Below, piece by piece: positions 8,905-16,601 of a stretch of DNA of 34,727 nucleotides. Positions within the stretch are counted from its first letter, which is position 1. Every line of letters starts with the position of its first letter. Made by a program: the position numbers and the translations under genes. The notes beneath the pieces are model-generated. The model saw nothing but the letters and a program-made list of their open reading frames with translations. It did no database searches and was not told where the DNA came from. The DNA is from Phycisphaerae bacterium. Its GTDB lineage: Bacteria > Planctomycetota > Phycisphaerae > UBA1845. The DNA is taken from the NCBI GenBank assembly GCA_028289375.1, contig JANQQK010000073.1, positions 1 through 34,727 of the forward strand, in the 5' to 3' direction.

Positions 8905-10182
8905 TCAAAGCAGCTTCTGCGCCACCACAATCGCCAGCATCAATCCAAGCACCCACGGCAGAACGTTCACGATCGCAATCAGCACCCGCGCGGTCGTGTC
9001 GTCACGTCGTGGTGATGGCACGGGCGTCGCGCTTGGCGTCACATCCGCAAAAAGCGACGTCAGCGTCAGATCGCGACACGCCTCCAACTCTTCGAGCATG
9101 TGCTCCGCGCTCACATACCGATCCGCCGCGTGATCCGCACATGCGATTCCGATCACCTGCTCAACCCGGCCCAGATCCCAACCCGCATCATGTGCCTCAC
9201 CGCGCTCCACCGAGTCGGGCAAACGCGGAAACGTCGACATGTCGTACCCGGACAACAACTCGAACAATACCCGACCCATCGAATAGACATCGCCCGTCAG
9301 GTCCATCCGACCATCAGGCGGCATGTACGCCGGAGTCCCAACCTGACTCGGCGTCGCCGTGTTGGTCGTCAACATCCCGATGTCCGCCAGCTTCACCTCG
9401 CGATCCACGAACACGATGTTGGCCGGCTTGATGTCACGATGGGCAAGCCCCGTTTCATGAAGACGAGACAACCCCCGCAGCAACCGCAATGCCACCTCCA
9501 TCGCCGTCGCAACCCCAATCTTCCCCTTCGCCAACACCGTGTGCAGCGACAACGGCCGATACTTCGCCGGCATCGAATCGCGCACCGGCTTTCGCGACGC
9601 CGCGTCGTCCGCCAACTCCATCGTGTAGTAAAGCAGACTCCCTTGCACACCCACGTGGAAAATCTGAATCAGATTGCGATGCCGACGCACCCGACGACAA
9701 TACGCTTCCAACGCCGTCGACTCCCGACACTCCACGTTCGCATTCTTCAACCGCGACAGATCGATCGTTTTCAACGCACGGTGCATCCCGACACGATCGC
9801 ACACCGCCCAAACCGTCCCGAACGCCCCTTCACCACAAAGACGCACACGCTCGTAATCCGGAATCACCCACTCCGTCGAGCGCGACGTGTCCCCGAACGA
9901 CATCATTCCGCCCGCCGTCTGCGTCCCCACCTCCGCCCGCTCATCGAGCACGAGCGTGCTCGCCACCGACGCCGACCGCTTCTCAACCGGCACGTCGCTC
10001 GACACGTCATCCCGCAACGCCGCCCGAATCACGCGCGCATCCAGATTGGAACCACGCATCTGCTCCAGCCGACCCGCGCACCCGGTACACGATTCAACAT
10101 GCGGCCAAATCCGATCCGCCTCGTCGTCGGCGAGCTCTCCGGCTTCAAGTTTTTCCAACGTATGTGCGTCGGGACATTCCAT
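8905..10182 (-). CDS. Membrane Ser/Thr protein kinase with N-terminal zinc-finger (anti-sigma-like) domain
   Basis: A 425-residue protein starting 2 bases after the sigma-factor stop on the same strand. Residues 1-40 contain HVESCTGC, the H-x3-C-x2-C of zinc anti-sigma (ZAS/zf-HC2) domains. The kinase domain spans about 100-370. It has the glycine loop GEGAFGTVWA, the ATP-binding lysine in RALK, the catalytic HRDIKPAN, a metal-binding motif that reads DIG in place of DFG, and GTPAYMPPD for the activation-segment end. All essential residues are present, so it should be active. The last about 22 residues are one hydrophobic helix (VLPWVLGLMLAIVVAQ), making it a tail-anchored membrane protein with a cytoplasmic kinase. 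ECF sigma factors linked to Ser/Thr kinases are established in planctomycetes. That the zinc finger binds the cognate sigma is inference. Confidence 0.9.
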   Translation of the reverse strand: MECPDAHTLEKLEAGELADDEADRIWPHVESCTGCAGRLEQMRGSNLDARVIRAALRDDVSSDVPVEKRSASVASTLVLDERAEVGTQTAGGMMSFGDTSRSTEWVIPDYERVRLCGEGAFGTVWAVCDRVGMHRALKTIDLSRLKNANVECRESTALEAYCRRVRRHRNLIQIFHVGVQGSLLYYTMELADDAASRKPVRDSMPAKYRPLSLHTVLAKGKIGVATAMEVALRLLRGLSRLHETGLAHRDIKPANIVFVDREVKLADIGMLTTNTATPSQVGTPAYMPPDGRMDLTGDVYSMGRVLFELLSGYDMSTFPRLPDSVERGEAHDAGWDLGRVEQVIGIACADHAADRYVSAEHMLEELEACRDLTLTSLFADVTPSATPVPSPRRDDTTARVLIAIVNVLPWVLGLMLAIVVAQKLL

Positions 10183-10184
10183 GA

Positions 10185-10754
10185 TCACAACAATCCGTCC
10201 GCCAGATCGCCCCACCGCGACTTGATTCGCGCGATCACACGATGCTTCGCCACGTAAATCTGATTCGCCGACATGTCCAGCCGCTCAGAAATCTCCGTCA
10301 CGGGAATCCCCTGCAACACATACATGTCAAAAGCATCAAACGTCGTCGGCGCCACTTCATTGCGAACCTGATTGATACAATATAGAAGGTGCGTGCGATT
10401 CCACTGACGCTCCCACAACAATGCCGGGTTCCCCTCCCGGCCTTCAGGACGCTCAAAATCGTGCGTCTTGGCTTCGACCTCTTTCTTCCGCTTGCGAAGC
10501 TGGTCCTTGACTTTGTTGTCAATCATCCCGTGCAACCAGCCGCGGAAACTGACCCGCCGCTCGAACGACTTGATGCCCCCCGCAATCGCCGTCATGCACT
10601 GCTGGGCGATTTCCTCTGCCTCTTCCGGATCAAGCCCCCGCGCCATCGCGTACCGATAAAGCAGTGGCCTGTAAATCTGATCGAACTCCTGCCAGGACGC
10701 ACCGTCCTCCAAGTCCCTGATTCGTTCCAACAGGCTGATACGCGTGTCCGACAT
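10185..10754 (-). CDS. ECF-type RNA polymerase sigma factor (kinase-linked)
   Basis: A 189-residue sigma-70 family protein with region 2 (WQEFDQIYRPLLYRYAMARG, then EEAEEIAQQC and SFRGWLHGMIDNKVKDQLRK) and region 4 (FDMYVLQGIPVTEISERLDM, then NQIYVAKHRVIARIK, a helix-turn-helix). The ATG at 10754 begins MSDTRISLLERI; the open frame continues to 10871 but those codons do not look like sigma sequence. A GGGAG lies 12 bases upstream, slightly distant. The kinase gene follows after 2 bases, so the two are one operon. The divergent gene at 10894 shares the upstream region and may be a target. The family transcribes stress or surface regulons; the actual regulon cannot be seen here. Confidence 0.9.
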   Translation of the reverse strand: MSDTRISLLERIRDLEDGASWQEFDQIYRPLLYRYAMARGLDPEEAEEIAQQCMTAIAGGIKSFERRVSFRGWLHGMIDNKVKDQLRKRKKEVEAKTHDFERPEGREGNPALLWERQWNRTHLLYCINQVRNEVAPTTFDAFDMYVLQGIPVTEISERLDMSANQIYVAKHRVIARIKSRWGDLADGLL

Positions 10755-10878
10755 TGCCCAATTTCGCTCCCGACCAATCCCGCGCACAATTCCACTTGGC
10801 GCACACTTTTCCCAACACCTTATCCTACGAGCACTTGCATCAATCGGCCAAACAATTCCAACTTTCGCCACAATTGTG

Positions 10879-10884
10879 TAAGAT
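10879..10884 (+). promoter_or_regulatory. Possible -10 element of the 10894 gene (leaderless geometry)
   Basis: TAAGAT ends 9 bases before the ATG at 10894 and no Shine-Dalgarno sequence lies between. Such spacing would place the transcript start at or next to the ATG. No good -35 is visible. A perfect 10-base palindrome (CACAATTGTG, 10869-10878) abuts it and could be an operator. Confidence 0.3.
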
Positions 10885-10893
10885 TATCAGAAC

Positions 10894-13800
10894 ATGTCAC
10901 GACACATGATCGTAGCACGAAGGAACGCGCTGGCGGGAGGTCGGCAATCACCACGAAAGTGGAGCAATAATGCCTTGTTATTCAGCAGCCTCCAACTCCT
11001 TGTCGTCATGCTCGTCAGCGCGTCTCCTTTTGCTGCAGAAGCCTCTTTACCTGTGGCCGAAGTCGAGCCCAACAACACCCTCGACCAGGCCACTCCGACC
11101 GGTCTAGCCGATTTCGGCGTCGCGATCATATCGCCCGCCGAAATCGGCAACGACCTGGACGACCCCTTCTATCCTCCCGGCACATTCGTTCAGGACTATT
11201 ACAGATTCACGGTCGTCGAAGCAACCGAGACCAACCCCGTCCTCGTCATCCTCGCAGCCAGCGCCGACGACCCGATGCTCGATCTCCATGTACGCCTCGT
11301 CGACGCAGACGATCGCAACCTGATGTTCAACAACGACATGAGCTATCCCGATAACCTCAATCCCCTCCTTCAGTGCTACATCACCCAGCCAGGCGAGTAC
11401 TTCGCCGTCGTCGATAACAGGCAGGCTATTTTTTCCTTTGGTCCCCCGGCCGGAGATCCTGTACCCAATTTCGGGCTGTCCTACGACCTCACCATCTCCG
11501 TCACCCCAGGCCCCGCCAACAACGATTCCATCGAACCCAACGACACCGCCCAGGACGCAACCCTGATCAATGGCACAAACGTCACCATCAGCAACCAGTT
11601 CATCGGCGACGGCACCAACGGCCGTTTTGATGTCGACCGCTTCCTGATGTGGGTCACACCCCCCGCCATCGTCCGCGCCACGATCGAAACGACGAATCTC
11701 GAACTCGCCGAACCGCTTCTCAGCGCGGTCGTGCCGACCGGATTGAACAATTTCCAGGAGCTACTCCATCACGCTTCCGACGCCACCGCCAGAACCCTTG
11801 AATTCCTCGTCTTGGATGTCCAGGGAATCCCCGGTGAACGAGCCGTGCAATTCGTCGTCCGCGGCGCCTCCACCGCCCCGGACGCCGGCGACTACTCCCC
11901 CATTGGTTTCTACGACCTCCAAATTGATGTCCACCCGCTCGATCCGACCCCCGGAGTCTTCGAACCAAACGACTCCGCCAGCCAGGCGATTGACGTGAAC
12001 TTCGACGCTCCGGGACAGTCGATTTTCGGTGGCTTCATCGGCGATGGTCCATTTGCCTTCGCGCGTGGTGACGTTGATTTCTACAAGGTGACGCTCACAT
12101 ACCCCGGTGCAACGCTCAGCGTCACGATGGACGATCCACCGAACCCAGACAACGATCCCGCGCCAACCGTCGTCTTGTACGATGAAAACCTGCAGATCGT
12201 TGACCGACAATCAACAAGCCTCGATGCCGATATCCATCTGAGTTCCCTCGGCAGTTGTCCCGTTGTCGGCGATGGCGACGAAGTCTCATGGCATTATTAC
12301 ATCGCCGTAACCGGCAACAGCGATCGACCCACGCCCGACCCAACATTGCCCCTCGACGACGACCTCACGTTCTTCGCACCGTCTGCAGCAACCACACCAT
12401 CCCAGATTCCGCCTTCCACGGCGTTTCTCGGAATCAACGGCGGCCCCGGACGAACGGGCGAGTACGTGATCCGAATCGAAGCAGGCCAGGACGAGAACGC
12501 CCCCTGCGGCAACGAACCCGACGACACCATCGACGACGCCAACGAAACATCCATCACGGATGAGGGTTCCTTCATTTGCTCAAACGGCTCTCTCTGCGAC
12601 AGCGATTGCGGCCCGTTCTACGCATCGTGGGATCTATTCCGCATCACGGTCAGCGATCCGCCCCGCCTGCTTAGCACGTTCGTGACGTCCTGCAACACTC
12701 CGTACGCAATCCGCGTCTTCGACGACCAAGGCAACGACTTGGCACTGGATTCGTCGGCACCTACTCGGTCGAATGAACTCCAGATCGCTGCAGACGGAAT
12801 CCACTACACGACCACCCTCACAGAACCGGGTGACTACTACGTCGGAGTGTCACTCATCAACGACGACTATTCGCCTCTCGAACCCTGTCTCTACTTGGAC
12901 TACTGTGCTTTCATGCCACGTCAATACAGCCTTGGGATAGAGTTGGGACTGGCGAATCGAGTTCCGCCACTGCCGACATTCCAAACCGCAACCATCGGTC
13001 CGCCCGAAGAAACAGGCCGACTCTTCGCCACCCTTCTCGACGAATGCGCCGACACCATCATCGAAATTGACCCAGAATCAGGCCAGACCATCAACGCCAT
13101 CCCCGCGCCGCAAGCACCCACCGGTGGCAGGGAAGGCCTCGCCTTCGACGGCCAGCACCTCTACTTCATGGGCACCGAAACAGCCTACCCCACCCTCTAC
13201 AAACTCGACCCCGACACCGGCGATATCGTCGACCAGGTCAACCCATGGTTCGGATCCGGTCTTTACGGTGAAATGGCGTTCGCCAATGGCAGACTCCAAA
13301 TCCTCGATATGATCGAGGGCAGCATCCACACCTTGTTCCCCAACCTGCTCACCTATGAATCATCGACACCGATCACGTCACCCGGCTTGACCGACGTGGT
13401 CTCTGCAGAGTCCGTATTCGGCGGCATGGCACACGCCATCCGACCCAACAGCCTGCTTCTCAACAGCGGTGTCGACCGAACCAGAATCTTCGTCGTCGAT
13501 ACCACGACGGGCACCCAGATCGACCAACTCGGCTTCGGAGCATCATCGCGCGTTTGCAGTTGCAACGGAGATCTCGACAGCGACGGTGACGTCGACGCCG
13601 ACGACCAGGATATTCTCGACGAATGCCTCCCTCCAAACACGCCGGATCCGGAGTGCGAGAATTATGACCTCAACTGCGATGGTAGGGTCGACTTCCTGGA
13701 TGAGCGCACGCAAACCCTACAGCGAGACGACCCCGATTCCGTCGACAGGCTCATCGCCGAATGCGAAGCCCTGTACGACCTCGGCGAACTCCCCATCACC

Positions 13801-14133
13801 ACGCTCGCCGTCACTGGGCCCAACACGGTCTACGCCGCAGACTGGATCGAACCGGTCCTTTACCGTTTGAATCGAACGACGAACGAAATCGAGACCATGC
13901 CCGTAGACGCCCCGCTCGGCTCGCTTACCGGCGAACCCCCGTACGCACTACTCGCCGACTTCGACATCGACGGCGACGTCGATCTTCTCGATTTCCGCCG
14001 CTTTCAGAACTGTTTCGACCCCACCGGCAACCACGCACCATCATGCGAATCCTTCGACTTCACCGGCGACGGACGAATCAAAATCGCCGACTTTGGCCTC
14101 TTTCAGGAAGAAGTCACCGGAGTCCACCCATGA
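10894..14133 (+). CDS. Large secreted protein with PPC-type repeats, a beta-propeller-like region and EF-hand/dockerin-like motifs
   Basis: A 1079-residue exported protein with a signal peptide after a long basic start (hydrophobic core about residues 29-47). Four segments open with the signature of bacterial pre-peptidase C-terminal (PPC) beta-sandwich domains: AEVEPNNTLDQAT, SIEPNDTAQDAT, VFEPNDSASQAI and NEPDDTIDDANE. From about 710 there is a region resembling propeller blades (IIEIDPESGQTI, LYKLDPDTGDIV). Two EF-hand-like calcium motif pairs follow: DLDSDGDVDADD with NCDGRVDFLD, and DIDGDVDLLDFRRF with TGDGRIKIADF at the extreme C-terminus. These resemble dockerin halves, which in planctomycetes end many exported proteins. 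No enzyme motif is visible. It is translationally coupled by an ATGA overlap to two pseudopilin genes. Binding or surface display is inferred. Confidence 0.85.
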   Translation: MSRHMIVARRNALAGGRQSPRKWSNNALLFSSLQLLVVMLVSASPFAAEASLPVAEVEPNNTLDQATPTGLADFGVAIISPAEIGNDLDDPFYPPGTFVQDYYRFTVVEATETNPVLVILAASADDPMLDLHVRLVDADDRNLMFNNDMSYPDNLNPLLQCYITQPGEYFAVVDNRQAIFSFGPPAGDPVPNFGLSYDLTISVTPGPANNDSIEPNDTAQDATLINGTNVTISNQFIGDGTNGRFDVDRFLMWVTPPAIVRATIETTNLELAEPLLSAVVPTGLNNFQELLHHASDATARTLEFLVLDVQGIPGERAVQFVVRGASTAPDAGDYSPIGFYDLQIDVHPLDPTPGVFEPNDSASQAIDVNFDAPGQSIFGGFIGDGPFAFARGDVDFYKVTLTYPGATLSVTMDDPPNPDNDPAPTVVLYDENLQIVDRQSTSLDADIHLSSLGSCPVVGDGDEVSWHYYIAVTGNSDRPTPDPTLPLDDDLTFFAPSAATTPSQIPPSTAFLGINGGPGRTGEYVIRIEAGQDENAPCGNEPDDTIDDANETSITDEGSFICSNGSLCDSDCGPFYASWDLFRITVSDPPRLLSTFVTSCNTPYAIRVFDDQGNDLALDSSAPTRSNELQIAADGIHYTTTLTEPGDYYVGVSLINDDYSPLEPCLYLDYCAFMPRQYSLGIELGLANRVPPLPTFQTATIGPPEETGRLFATLLDECADTIIEIDPESGQTINAIPAPQAPTGGREGLAFDGQHLYFMGTETAYPTLYKLDPDTGDIVDQVNPWFGSGLYGEMAFANGRLQILDMIEGSIHTLFPNLLTYESSTPITSPGLTDVVSAESVFGGMAHAIRPNSLLLNSGVDRTRIFVVDTTTGTQIDQLGFGASSRVCSCNGDLDSDGDVDADDQDILDECLPPNTPDPECENYDLNCDGRVDFLDERTQTLQRDDPDSVDRLIAECEALYDLGELPITTLAVTGPNTVYAADWIEPVLYRLNRTTNEIETMPVDAPLGSLTGEPPYALLADFDIDGDVDLLDFRRFQNCFDPTGNHAPSCESFDFTGDGRIKIADFGLFQEEVTGVHP

Positions 14134-15170
14134 CCCGCCGGCCTGCCATCACCATCCTCGAACTCTCCGCCACCACAACCGCTGTCGCCGCCCTGCTCTG
14201 CACCACCGTCATGTCACTCAGCAGCGTCCGCAACGACGGCCGAAACAAGAAGTGCCTCAACAACCTCGCCCGTATCGCCAACGCCACCGCCTCATATTCA
14301 CAAGACTACGAAGGTTATCTCGTACCAGTCAGCTCCTACGGAAATATCAATCGCGCGCTCGGCGAGGTCGAATGGGGAGGAAAATCTGGACTTGGAGACC
14401 GGCTCGTCGGCAACGACAACGACCAAGTCTACGGCGCCATGTGGGGAACACGTTTTGGACGAGGACCTGCAACACGAGGCCTCAACAAGTACGTTTATGG
14501 CCGGACGCTTGCGAACTTCCAAAATAACCCCGGACCAGACAACCAGAACTTGCGGGCCGACACCCAACTCGATCTCGACATCTTTCAGTGCCCCAGCGAT
14601 AGAGGCTTCACCGGGATCCACTACTGGAGCTTCCGCGTATCAGGCCTCTCCTCATTCGATCATTACGGAAACAGCTACGCAACCCCAACTTTGTGGGTGG
14701 TCCGCGTCCCCAACCCACCCGACTGCAGAGTCCGCTCTGCCGGCGTGTTTCTCCACCGTGCCACTCAAGTGCCAAACCCAGCCAACACCCTCATGTACAT
14801 GGAAAACGCCGGAAGATTCGCATGGCGAGCCAATTACGGCCAGGATGACAATTGCGGCGGAGACGCAGGAGGTGTTGCGACGAACATCACACCCGTCATC
14901 GGCTGGCACAACAGACCGTGGATTTTCAACGCCGCATTCGTCGACGGCCACGCCGCCCCCATTGAAATGAATGGCCACTATAAACCCCAGCCACCCATCG
15001 GCATTTACGAGGGATGTGAGCGGGAACCTTTGGAGTGTTACATCAAACGTCGTTGCGCTACAATCCGCGGCCCCGGTTGGCAGCTCGATACCTTTCCAAC
15101 CGAACCCGTTCGATCACGGCTTTCCTGCGGCGACCCGCAAGGTGCGCTTTTCCTCAACATATCTGGATGA
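14130..15170 (+). CDS. Pseudopilin-like protein with DUF1559/H-X(n)-DG type architecture (copy 1)
   Basis: A 346-residue product. The start ATG at 14130 overlaps the previous stop (ATGA). The N-terminus RRPAITILELSATTTAVAAL is a type IV prepilin-like leader: a short basic peptide, then a hydrophobic helix with Glu at position +5. The usual Gly at -1 is Ala. After the helix comes RNKKCLNNLARIANATASYS, like the amphipathic spine of planctomycete major pseudopilins. Downstream are FQCPSDRG, a DHYGNSYA motif and, near residue 270, GWHNRPWIFNAAFVDGHAAP, which resembles the H-X9-DG tail of DUF1559 proteins but with a longer spacer. About 60 residues follow, ending with CATIRGPGWQLDT. The next gene is a paralogue with the same features. 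A filament or secretion-associated role is family-based inference. Confidence 0.85.
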   Translation: MTRRPAITILELSATTTAVAALLCTTVMSLSSVRNDGRNKKCLNNLARIANATASYSQDYEGYLVPVSSYGNINRALGEVEWGGKSGLGDRLVGNDNDQVYGAMWGTRFGRGPATRGLNKYVYGRTLANFQNNPGPDNQNLRADTQLDLDIFQCPSDRGFTGIHYWSFRVSGLSSFDHYGNSYATPTLWVVRVPNPPDCRVRSAGVFLHRATQVPNPANTLMYMENAGRFAWRANYGQDDNCGGDAGGVATNITPVIGWHNRPWIFNAAFVDGHAAPIEMNGHYKPQPPIGIYEGCEREPLECYIKRRCATIRGPGWQLDTFPTEPVRSRLSCGDPQGALFLNISG

Positions 15171-16231
15171 TGTACATGCTCCGAACCTGTCAACGCCGCA
15201 GCACGCGGCGAGCATTTACGATCCTCGAACTCTCCGCCACGACGACCGCCGTGGCAGCCCTGGTCTGCGCCTCCGTCGTATCACTCAGCAGCATCCGCAA
15301 CGATGGCCGAAACAAGAAGTGCCTCAAGAACCTCGCCCGTATCGCCACCGCGAGCGCATCATTTTCAACATCCGACGAGCAGCAACGACTCACCCCCGCT
15401 CACCCACTCATCGGCATCATCAGTGGGGCCCTCGGCGAGGTCGAATGGGGCGGCAAGAGTGGCCGCGGGGACGTTATCGGAGGATCCTCCGCAGACTTTG
15501 AAAGCTCGATATGGGGAACCCGCTTGGGAAGAGGCCCGGCATCACGTGACCTCAACAAGTACATTTACGGTCGCGCTCTGCCAAACTTCACCACGAACCC
15601 CGGCTCAAACAACGGAAACTGGGTTGCAGACACCAACCTCGACCTCGACATCTTCCGCTGCCCCGCCGATCGCGGATACACCGGTCTCCACTACGAGTCA
15701 TTCAGAAACTCAAGACTCTCCTCCTACGATCACTACGGCAACAGCTACGCCGCCAACGCCCTCTGGATTCTCCGAATGGTCTCTTCCTGCCGACTCCTCA
15801 GCAACTCACCCTTTCTTCGATCCGCCGACCGAGTCCCTGCCCCCAGCCAGACCATCCTCTACATAGAGAACAACGCCCGATTCGCCTGGCGCCCGAACTT
15901 CGGACAGATTGGCTGCGAGGCGTCGCCCGGAGACACCCCACCGTCCGCCGAGTCCGCCATCATCGGCTGGCACAACCGCCCCTCGCTGTTTAACGCCGCC
16001 TTCGCCGACGGCCACGTCGCCACCATCGAAATGAAAGGCCACTACCAGCCTCAACCCAACGTCGGCATCTACCCGGACTGCACCGACAGTCCCGACGCCT
16101 GCTACAACTTCTACCGCTGCGCCACCATCCGAGGCCCAGGCTGGCAACTCGACACCCTGCCCGCCGCTCCGATCAGATCAACCATCGAGTGCGGCGGCGG
16201 CAGTGCCAGCGTGATCATGCTCGATTTCTGA
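15167..16231 (+). CDS. Pseudopilin-like protein, tandem paralogue (copy 2)
   Basis: A 354-residue paralogue of the preceding gene, similar along its whole length. Shared landmarks include TILELSATTTAVAAL, RNDGRNKKCL, GEVEWGGKSG, LNKYIYGR, DHYGNSYA, GWHNRP, DGH and CATIRGPGWQLDT. The ATG at 15167 overlaps the upstream TGA, repeating the ATGA junction used before the first copy; in-frame ATGs at 15170 and 15176 are alternatives. Again Ala, not Gly, precedes the Phe of the prepilin-like motif (RRAFTILEL). The C-terminal portion and the segment around residues 65-85 differ most, consistent with duplication followed by divergence. The two copies probably act in the same assembly, with different partners or positions. 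This last point is inference. Confidence 0.85.
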   Translation: MMYMLRTCQRRSTRRAFTILELSATTTAVAALVCASVVSLSSIRNDGRNKKCLKNLARIATASASFSTSDEQQRLTPAHPLIGIISGALGEVEWGGKSGRGDVIGGSSADFESSIWGTRLGRGPASRDLNKYIYGRALPNFTTNPGSNNGNWVADTNLDLDIFRCPADRGYTGLHYESFRNSRLSSYDHYGNSYAANALWILRMVSSCRLLSNSPFLRSADRVPAPSQTILYIENNARFAWRPNFGQIGCEASPGDTPPSAESAIIGWHNRPSLFNAAFADGHVATIEMKGHYQPQPNVGIYPDCTDSPDACYNFYRCATIRGPGWQLDTLPAAPIRSTIECGGGSASVIMLDF

Positions 16232-16357
16232 CTCAGATCATTGTCGCCGGGCAACGTCACACGCCGGTCCCCCCGTCTGTCTGAACCCCCTGCGATCTCC
16301 AAGACATCCCCAAAAACCCGCATCGCCACCCCGTAAACAGGCGCTCGCCTCCCTGAA

Positions 16358-16386
16358 TTTTTGTTCGATCAACCGGCGCGTACTTA
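16358..16386 (+). promoter_or_regulatory. Possible promoter of the 16602 gene
   Basis: TTTTTG (16358-16363) and TACTTA (16381-16386) are separated by 17 bases, a reasonable but weak sigma-70-like match. Transcription would start near 16393 and give a leader of about 210 bases before the ATG at 16602. Confidence 0.35.
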
Positions 16387-16392
16387 TGGGTG

Positions 16393-16601
16393 AGAGCGTG
16401 ACCGCGCGACCATCGTGCAGAAGTGACGCAGGAAGGGAGCAGAAATTTTCCTGGAATCCACCAAGGCCAACACAACCCGATTACGCATTGTCTCATGGGG
16501 GCGGACACCGCCCGGGAGAACCGCTGATCCCGGGCTGTCAATCGAAACAGCCGTGTACCCACGCGGCGACCCACAAACCTGAGAATGCGAGGGAACTTTC
16601 A
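16393..16601 (+). promoter_or_regulatory. Structured untranslated leader with overlapping hairpins
   Basis: The 370 bases between 16232 and 16601 hold no convincing gene. The second half is rich in inverted repeats: CAGGAA/TTCCTG (16429-16434 with 16448-16453); GGGCGG/CCGCCC (16499-16504 with 16508-16513); GCCCGGGA/TCCCGGGC (16510-16517 with 16528-16535); GGCTGT/ACAGCC (16533-16538 with 16547-16552); and CGTG/CACG (16552-16555 with 16560-16563). The third stem shares its left arm with the second and its right arm with the fourth, so it competes with both. The gene start follows 38 bases after the last stem. No T-run suggests termination, so any control might act on translation or stability. 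It matches no riboswitch consensus I can recall. Confidence 0.45.

Noticed and set aside
9100..10257. Plus-strand open frame of 385 codons
   Set aside because: It is antisense to the kinase gene, with no ribosome site and Arg/His-rich composition.
16427..16453. GGAAGGGAGCAG resembling the conserved loop of SRP RNA
   Set aside because: The bases before GGAA (CA) cannot pair with the following GG as SRP domain IV requires, and the flanks do not form the expected long stem.
16520..16601. Words resembling a TPP riboswitch (GAACCGCTGATC, CTGAGA, GAGGGA)
   Set aside because: They occur in the wrong order and without the conserved partner stems.
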